NCBI RefSeq assembly: GCF_003054705.1
Contig: NZ_QAYX01000012.1
Coordinates: forward strand, 1-64,000
Reading direction: 5' to 3'
Origin: Opitutus sp. ER46
GTDB lineage: Bacteria; Verrucomicrobiota; Verrucomicrobiia; Opitutales; Opitutaceae
DNA: 64,000 nucleotides
Both the position numbers and the translations under genes were made by a program. Positions 58,563 to 64,000 of this stretch are shown here, piece after piece. The notes under the pieces are model-generated. The model was given only the letters and a program-made list of their open reading frames with translations, was not told the origin of the DNA and did no database searches. The stretch's first letter is position 1. Each line of letters begins with the position of its first letter.

Positions 58563-59363
58563 TCAGCCGGCCTTGCCGCGCAGCCAGATCCAGAGGTGGC
58601 CGATGCGCTCGCGGACCGCGAGGGTGCTGCGCTCGAGCGAGTCGACGTTCCATAGGCAATCGCGCCAGTGGAAGTCGTTATAGGAAGCCATTTTATAATC
58701 GGTCGGGCAGGCGATGGCGTTCACGCCGGCGCTGCGGAACAGCGCCATGCTGCGCGGCATGTGCCAGGCGGAGGTGACGAGGGCGACGGGGGCGGGGCCG
58801 GCGAGTTTACGGACGGCGCGGGATTCGTCCTCGGTGTCGCGGGCGTGTTCGATGCGAACGATGCGGCCGGGGTCGACGCCGAGGGAGATGGCGGCGCGCT
58901 CTAGCATGGTGGCGTGGGTGGGGCGGTCGGGCAGGCGGGGATCGGCGGGGCCGCTGACGACGAGCCGGGCGTGAGGGAGGAAGCGGAGGAGTCGAACCGC
59001 CTCGGTGAGCCGCTGGAAGGCCGAGCCGGAGAGGCGGGTGAGCGCGGGGACGTCGGCGAGGTCGAGGTTGCCGCCGCCGAGGACAATGACGAACTGGCAG
59101 GAGGCGAGGGCGGGCGGGATGGCGGCGCCGGCGGTGACATCGGGCGCGGCCGGGTACTGCGTTTCGAGCGGTCGGATCAGCCAGGTGCTGACGAACCCGT
59201 TGCCGAGGACCAGGAGCAGGAGCACGGCGACAGTGAGAATCATCCGCCCCGCCCGCGCCCCGCGGCGGGTCCACAACAGCGCGACGCCCACCCCCAGCAG
59301 CGCGAAGCACGCCGGGATCGGCATCAGGACGTAAGCAATGACCTTCTTGAGCCAGAAAAACAT
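58563..59363 (-). CDS. YdcF/SanA/ElyC-family membrane-anchored protein (DUF218)
   Basis: 266 residues. Two N-terminal membrane helices (about 9-29 and 40-60), then a Rossmann-like DUF218 domain outside the membrane: CQFVIVLGGGNLDLADVPALTRLSGSAFQRLTEAVRLLR, LVVSGPADPR, IEHARDTEDESRAVRKLAG and VALVTSAWHMPRSMALFRSAG. That is the ElyC layout; in E. coli ElyC affects envelope peptidoglycan synthesis. WHMPR-A is a family-conserved active-site-like segment. Unlinked to the neighbouring phosphate genes, as far as can be seen. Confidence 0.85.
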   Translation of the reverse strand: MFFWLKKVIAYVLMPIPACFALLGVGVALLWTRRGARAGRMILTVAVLLLLVLGNGFVSTWLIRPLETQYPAAPDVTAGAAIPPALASCQFVIVLGGGNLDLADVPALTRLSGSAFQRLTEAVRLLRFLPHARLVVSGPADPRLPDRPTHATMLERAAISLGVDPGRIVRIEHARDTEDESRAVRKLAGPAPVALVTSAWHMPRSMALFRSAGVNAIACPTDYKMASYNDFHWRDCLWNVDSLERSTLAVRERIGHLWIWLRGKAG

Positions 59364-60227
59364 CAGAGGGAGTGAGGAGTGAGAGTGAAAGTGGTCCGCG
59401 GCGGACCGCGGGAGTGAAAGTGGCCCTGCGGGAGTGAAAGTGAGAGTGGCCCCCGGGGGGAGAGTGAAAGTGAAAGGTGGCGGGCGACGGAGGATGAGCA
59501 GCCGGATGTCGGAGAGTGAAGGTGCTCGGACGACGGAGAGTGACAGGGCGGGGGAGCGGAGGGAAAGAGTGGGCGAGGCTGCGGGCGGAGAATGTCGGGC
59601 GCAGGATCAGGATGCCGGAGCGGGAGACTCAAGCGTACTCTCGGGTGGGTTTACCCGACGCCGCAGGCGCGGCGAACAGGGGTCGGGGTTCGGGCCGCAA
59701 GAGAGCGCAGAAGGCGCAAGATCCAAGGCATTCAACAGGAGGTCGCGGAGGCCGCAGAGATCGCTGCGCGCCGGGCTGAGCTGTGGAGAATAGTGGAGGC
59801 TCTCAGGGTGAAATCACTGCCGAGCACTTCGGCCATATACTCGTATGCATTCTATTGCTCCGAATGTCGGAAATAGAGACGCTGCACGAGGGCGGCGGCA
59901 TAATGGAATGTGGAATCGTGCTCGCGCGCCGCCGGCCAGCATCGCCCACGTGCATGGTAGAGTGAGTGGCGAGGCAAAGAGATTCTAGCAACTAGGTCAC
60001 AATATTTGTGCTAATATAATGCGAATATCTCAGCCGCCACGCAATTGCGGATTGAATAATGCCTAAGATTCTGAATGCTTCCGTGCAACCCCACCGCCCC
60101 CCGCGGCGAGCAGCATTAAACAATCGCCGTTCTCGCCTGCGCCATTGGGTTAACCACACCTCACGCGCGTCTCCCCGCCCGTTCGGTACTCATCCGACGT
60201 GCGCAGTCGGATGCTTCGTTCAAATTT
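59364..60227. other. Long spacer with repeats and falling GC
   Basis: 864 bases without a gene I can support. 59370-59490 has GTGAAAGTG-type repeats with a GGTCCGCGGCGGACC hairpin. 59694-59770 has modules shared with the phoB-phoR spacer (GGCCGCAAGAGAGCGCAGAAG; TTCAACAGGAGGTCGC at 59731-59746, also at 52987-53002). From about 59800 the sequence becomes much richer in A and T and should contain the promoter of the secreted-protein operon. Confidence 0.6.
60015..60020 (+). promoter_or_regulatory. TATAAT -10 candidate for the secreted-protein operon
   Basis: A consensus TATAAT sits within a TGCTAATATAATGCG context in AT-rich DNA, 208 bases before the first start. No clear -35 box at 16-18 bases. 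Weak on its own. Confidence 0.3.
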
Positions 60228-61259
60228 ATGAAAGCAATCTGTCGCATCTTCGCGGTCGGGATCAGGACTGCGATCCTCACTACCACTGTGTTGGCGGGTA
60301 TGGCTAGTGCCTCCGGGCAAGTCCAGGATGCCGGAGCGGCGTGGAACGGGATCGTGAATGCGCTCCCGGGTAAGCAGACAGGTAAGGATAAGGGCGCGTC
60401 ACATTCGACGGACTGGGCGACGCTCGCGTCGAAAGCCGCGGCGTACAGAAAGGATTTTCCAGGGAGCGCCAATGCACGGTCGGCGGAGGCGATCGAGTTA
60501 ACCGCGTTGATCCATGTCGCGAAGGGAAAGATCACGAGCGCGACGCGTAAACGGGCCGAGGCATATATCGCGGACGGAGGTAACGCGGTTCGTGATCGCC
60601 TTGGGCTAGAGATCACCGTCGCCCAAGCCGACTTTGGGCAGGCACAGCATCTGTCGCGGTCAGAGCTGCTCAAAGCGCAGGCGGCGCATGCGCAGCGTCT
60701 TATGTCGGCATATCCGAAGGAACCAGAGGGGTATGGGTATCAGCTCTCGATTGCGAAAGCCGAGGAACCAGGGCGCGGGCGTGAATTGGCGGAACAACTG
60801 CTGAAGTCGGGCGCATCGGAGGCGATAAAGAAAGGCGCTCAGCGCGTTGTTGACCGAAGCAAATTGGTCGGAACCAAGCTGAACCTTCGCGGTGCCGAGC
60901 GGCTGGTTGCGCAGTCACGTGGTCAGGTGCTGATCGTCTATTCGTGGTCAGCGACGGATCAGGGGTTTATCCGGCTCGTCAAATCCCTGGCGCGCGGTAG
61001 CGAGGTTCGGTTCATTGGCATCAACCTCGATCCGGATAAGGAGAAGGCAAAAGTCCTCGCCAAAACGCTCGGTGCCCCAGGCTGGCAAGTCTATGACGGA
61101 GGAGGCTTGGACGGACTGGTGGCAACGGACCTCCATCTTGTGCTTCCCACATCGCTTTACGTGATCGATCGAGAGGGCATTGTCCGAGTGGTCGACGGGC
61201 ACGTCGACCCGGCGTCGAGACTCTCGGAAGTTCTGGCGGTGAAAGGAGGCAAGTCATGA
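60228..61259 (+). CDS. Secreted protein with helical repeats and a cysteine-free thioredoxin-like domain
   Basis: 343 residues with a signal peptide (MKAICRIFAVGIRTAILTTTVLAGMASA). The middle (about 60-215) is helical, TPR-like. The C-terminal domain (about 225-335) reads as a TlpA/AhpC-type fold: GQVLIVYSWSATDQGFIRLVKSLA, VRFIGINLDPDKEKAKVLAKTLGAPGWQVYDG, LPTSLYVIDREGIVRVVDGH. At the redox site W-x-C-x-x-C is replaced by WSATDQG, so it cannot act as a thiol reductase. First gene of an operon with 4-base overlaps; lower GC than the rest of the window. Confidence 0.7.
   Translation: MKAICRIFAVGIRTAILTTTVLAGMASASGQVQDAGAAWNGIVNALPGKQTGKDKGASHSTDWATLASKAAAYRKDFPGSANARSAEAIELTALIHVAKGKITSATRKRAEAYIADGGNAVRDRLGLEITVAQADFGQAQHLSRSELLKAQAAHAQRLMSAYPKEPEGYGYQLSIAKAEEPGRGRELAEQLLKSGASEAIKKGAQRVVDRSKLVGTKLNLRGAERLVAQSRGQVLIVYSWSATDQGFIRLVKSLARGSEVRFIGINLDPDKEKAKVLAKTLGAPGWQVYDGGGLDGLVATDLHLVLPTSLYVIDREGIVRVVDGHVDPASRLSEVLAVKGGKS
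61242..61249 (+). promoter_or_regulatory. Strong Shine-Dalgarno site, AAAGGAGG
   Basis: Six bases before the ATG at 61256. Notable because most genes in the window have no such site. It confirms this start. Confidence 0.7.
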
Positions 61260-63688
61260 AACGGTTCTGGCTTGGCGCTGCGCTGATTCTGGCCCTCACG
61301 GCCAACATCGCGGAGGCGACCTTCTCCTATACATGGACAACGCCATCCCAGGTTAACGTGGGCGCGGCGTACGATGTATCCGTAGATATTTACTGGGCAC
61401 CCGACTACGAATACGACTACCAGTATTCCGTCACGTTGTGGTACAACGGATCAACGCCGAAGCAGTACGGGAATGGGTATTCCTGGGACACGCTCACCTT
61501 GAGCGATAGTGGCAACGAAACGGCGGCGGGTAGAATCTACTGGTTGGCTGATTGCCAGTCGTACGAAGGCGAGTACAGCTCTGGTTATCAATACATCGAC
61601 GTCGTCGCCGGGAACCGGGCTCCCGTGCCGGGGATCTCTGTCGACGGACGAAGCGCGGGGCAGACGATCACCCGCCCTTATGGCGGATCGGTCGCGCTGA
61701 CGGTACGCCACACGGCTACTGACGCCGACGGAAACCTGAGCGGCATTCGTTATAACATCTGGAATGCGACGACCGGGTTTTTCGATAACGGTGGAGCATT
61801 TGTCCCGCAATCCGGCGGATCTGGTGCGGTGGTCCGAAACGTGACGCTCGATACGGACGGCGATTGGTATTTCTGGACCGATGCTGAGGATAGTCAGGGA
61901 GCGTATTCCAGTACGGGCGACTGGGGCAGTGGCTTTCACCTGGTGGTTGTTGTGGCGGCGAACAATCCGCCGACAAGCGAACTATCTGTGTCGAACGCCT
62001 CGCCCTACTACAACCAGAGCATCACATTGACTTCCACGATTCAGGATGCCGACGGGAACCTGGTCGACCAAGCAGTGGATGTCTCCACTGATAATTCAAA
62101 CTGGACGAGCGGGTGGAATAACTGGTCAGGCACGACCGCGTGGGTGATTTCAGGGAGCAGTGCAACCGGCACCATCACCTACACGCCACCTAGTGTCGGT
62201 ACGTACTACTTTAGGTCGCGCGGAGCGGACTCAGCGAACGCGCGTTCCGCTTTTGCCACCGTGACCGTAACGGTCAACCGAGCACCGATGACAGCTCCGA
62301 CGAGTCAGAACTATCCGAACGTCGAAAGCGGGGTGTCGTGGACACCCGCGATCAACGGCAACTCCGTGAGCGGGACGGGAGCGCTGCTGTACAACGTGGC
62401 GGGCAAGACTAACTGGGGTTCCTCCCCTTGGACGACAGAGCCGGGAACATACACGTTCTTTGTGGGCCAACTGGCAGACGCTAACCATGAAGGCAATGAG
62501 GTGGATCCCATCGTCGGTCGGATCATGGTGAATTATCAGCGTTATGAGATTACAGTGCCGCGGAGAACCGCGACGTTCTCGTTTTCGGGTGGTCCTTTCA
62601 CCTACGACGGTAGTTCCAAATCGGTATCGGTGTCGGTGTCGCCATCGGGTGCGACGTACTCCACGAGTGGCGCGTATAGCGCGACTGACTCAGGGACCTA
62701 TACGGCGTACGCCACCGCTACGGGCAGCTACTCCGGAAATGACCAATACTCCTGGACAATTGAAAAAGCGACCCAAGCGGCCGTGTCCATTACCCCGGGG
62801 GCGCAGACCGTGCAAAGAGGGGCGTCGATACAATTCACGGCCCACGGTGGGAGTGGAGCCGGGAGTTATATGTGGGGTGGTGCGGCACAGGGCAGCGGTG
62901 ACACTTGCGAGGTAGTATTCAATGAAATCGGATCGAGATCGGTAACAGTCACTCGCAAGGGTGACATCAACTACATTGATTCAGCTGAGGCTAGCATTGC
63001 GATCATGGTTACGGCGCCGCCGCAATACACCGTAGCCGTCGCGGCCAGCCCGACGACCGGAGGTGTTGTTACCGGTGCAGGGACGTATGACAGCGGAACA
63101 ACGGCAACGATTACGGCGACCGCCAGCGCCGGGTTTCGGTTCAACGGGTGGTCAGGCGATGCCACTGGGAGCGTCTCGCCGCTGTCAGTGACGGTAACTC
63201 GAAATATGTCGATTACGGCGGAGTTTGCGCCAATCGGCTCGAGTCCGACCATCGCTGGTCAACCTTCGGGACAGTTGAAGATCGAGGGCGGTACGGTGGC
63301 AATCGCCGTAACCGCGACGGGAAGCGATCCGCTGCAGTACCAGTGGCGGAAGGATGGCGTTGTGATACCGGGCGCGAACAGCGCCACGTACGTGATCCAG
63401 AACGCTCAGGTGGGAAACTCGGGTAGCTATTCATGCCGGGTTGAGAACAGCTATGGATATGCGGACTCGATGGCGGTTGTCGTCACGGTGTTACGGGCGG
63501 CAGGCGATGAGGATAACGACGGCGTGGAGAACGCGGTAGAAGTCGCGTTGGGCCTGAATCCACTTAGCGCGGACGACGTATGGGTACACAGGTTCAAGTA
63601 TAGTGAACTTGGGTATCTTGATGAGTCACCGGGAGGGAAATATTCGGAAATCGACGCAGAAGGTAACATCAAGGCAACTCACCCATGA
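61256..63688 (+). CDS. Large secreted Ig-like/bacterial-repeat protein
   Basis: 810 residues with a signal peptide (MKRFWLGAALILALTANIAEA). Aromatic-rich N-terminal strands (YTWTTPSQVNVGAAYDVSVDIYWAPDYEYDYQYSVT) lead to cadherin/Ig-like repeats at about 120-340 (NRAPVPGISVDG, NNPPTSELSVSNASPYYNQSITLTSTIQDADGN). Then come an InlB/Flg_new-type repeat (TVAVAASPTTGGVVTGAGTYDSGTTATITATASAGFRFNGWSGD, about 596-640) and an I-set Ig domain (GQPSGQLKIEGG to YSCRVENSYGYADS, about 665-745). A calcium-type spacer (DEDNDGVENAVEVALGLNPLS) near the end is typical of cell-surface proteins of Verrucomicrobia. Probably an adhesin or matrix protein. Confidence 0.8.
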   Translation: MKRFWLGAALILALTANIAEATFSYTWTTPSQVNVGAAYDVSVDIYWAPDYEYDYQYSVTLWYNGSTPKQYGNGYSWDTLTLSDSGNETAAGRIYWLADCQSYEGEYSSGYQYIDVVAGNRAPVPGISVDGRSAGQTITRPYGGSVALTVRHTATDADGNLSGIRYNIWNATTGFFDNGGAFVPQSGGSGAVVRNVTLDTDGDWYFWTDAEDSQGAYSSTGDWGSGFHLVVVVAANNPPTSELSVSNASPYYNQSITLTSTIQDADGNLVDQAVDVSTDNSNWTSGWNNWSGTTAWVISGSSATGTITYTPPSVGTYYFRSRGADSANARSAFATVTVTVNRAPMTAPTSQNYPNVESGVSWTPAINGNSVSGTGALLYNVAGKTNWGSSPWTTEPGTYTFFVGQLADANHEGNEVDPIVGRIMVNYQRYEITVPRRTATFSFSGGPFTYDGSSKSVSVSVSPSGATYSTSGAYSATDSGTYTAYATATGSYSGNDQYSWTIEKATQAAVSITPGAQTVQRGASIQFTAHGGSGAGSYMWGGAAQGSGDTCEVVFNEIGSRSVTVTRKGDINYIDSAEASIAIMVTAPPQYTVAVAASPTTGGVVTGAGTYDSGTTATITATASAGFRFNGWSGDATGSVSPLSVTVTRNMSITAEFAPIGSSPTIAGQPSGQLKIEGGTVAIAVTATGSDPLQYQWRKDGVVIPGANSATYVIQNAQVGNSGSYSCRVENSYGYADSMAVVVTVLRAAGDEDNDGVENAVEVALGLNPLSADDVWVHRFKYSELGYLDESPGGKYSEIDAEGNIKATHP

Positions 63689-64000
63689 AATCCGGGAACT
63701 TAGCTCAACCTGCCATGATCGATGCTCTCACAATGGGGAAGTGCTTTGCTCCAAAATGCGGCTGGTTTGGAGACTTCATGCGTGCGTGCCGCGGTGTCAT
63801 GGATCATATTAGCCGAGGCCCCATTGGCACGGGAGTTGTAGCGGCGCTACTCTGGAGTGCACTGCCAAGCACGACGGCCAAGGCAGCCAGTGTCTCGCCT
63901 GACGACGCTGGGAGCTTTGAACTCATTGACTGGTCGGAGGGCAGCGCGTGGCGCCAAAAGCTCCAAGATGGAAAGTATGCCACGCGAGCAAAGGGCGAAC
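63685..64000 (+). CDS. Partial secreted protein, cut by the window end
   Basis: The ATG at 63685 overlaps the previous stop (ATGA) and the frame stays open to the window end (105 codons seen). A hydrophobic stretch (GTGVVAALLWSALPSTTAKAA) near residues 48-68 looks like a signal peptide, so the true start may be ATG 63778 or 63799. The start of the mature region is SVSPDDAGSFELIDWSEGSAW. No family recognised. It is probably the third member of the secreted-protein operon. Confidence 0.55.
   Translation, partial: MKSGNLAQPAMIDALTMGKCFAPKCGWFGDFMRACRGVMDHISRGPIGTGVVAALLWSALPSTTAKAASVSPDDAGSFELIDWSEGSAWRQKLQDGKYATRAKGE

Noticed and set aside
59434-59876. Overlapping open frames in the 59.4-59.9 kb repeat region
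   Set aside because: They translate degenerate GTGAAAG repeats and shared intergenic modules in three frames at once, which is a repeat artefact.
59803-59991. 62-codon open frame in the AT-richer spacer
   Set aside because: No start context, no family and no partner; composition is like noncoding sequence.

Overview
The window is high-GC, gene-dense bacterial chromosome from a Gram-negative organism: it has an LPS Kdo transferase, lipoproteins, an outer-membrane porin and periplasmic proteins. The protein families (YhcH-type, DUF4412, three secreted M16 peptidases, KaiC-like ATPase, DUF47/Pit pairs, secreted Ig-like proteins), the scarcity of Shine-Dalgarno sites and the many low-complexity intergenic repeats fit a verrucomicrobial, probably Opitutaceae, genome. 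That placement is inference. I see no tRNA, rRNA, CRISPR array or intact insertion sequence.

Layout. 1-13.5 kb is mixed housekeeping and small genes: a LolA-like protein, DUF4412, a YhcH-type protein, rlmJ, two tandem paralogous mini-proteins, Hsp20, MazG-like, an FmdB-like protein, a MIF-type tautomerase, mog/gluQ, a LOG-family enzyme, a degenerate two-component pair and a WYL regulator with VOC proteins. 13.5-18 kb holds a lipoprotein and a 1146-residue protein that I suspect is a PPi-type PEP carboxykinase. 18-32 kb has three full-length secreted M16 metallopeptidases around a KaiC-like ATPase/sensor-kinase operon. 32-40 kb carries waaA, a SNF2 helicase, small membrane and lipoproteins and a ClC channel with CBS domains. 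40.2-41.1 kb is a gene-free spacer with a candidate structured RNA ending in a strong terminator, flanked by inverted degenerate repeats.

41-58.4 kb is the functional core, a phosphate-starvation supercluster. A translationally coupled four-gene lipid cassette (GT4, MGDG-synthase-like GT28, lipid kinase, PlcP/LpxH-type phosphoesterase) precedes a porin, pstS, pstC, pstA, pstB, phoU, phoB and phoR. A duplicated DUF47-Pit pair follows on the other strand. The likely logic is that PhoR/PhoB sense phosphate through Pst/PhoU, high- and low-affinity importers take phosphate up, and membrane phospholipid is recycled and replaced by glycolipid. A good Pho box and a terminator lie between pstS and pstC.

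58.5-64 kb has a YdcF-type protein, a long spacer, and then a visibly lower-GC operon of secreted proteins (thioredoxin-fold protein without cysteines, large Ig/bacterial-repeat protein, and a third protein cut by the window end), which looks like accessory DNA.

Intergenic DNA is unusual. Dispersed purine-rich words, tandem octamers and hexamers, perfect AT- or GC-rich hairpins and long inverted repeats recur in many spacers and share modules, including one composite palindrome with perfect 27-bp arms.
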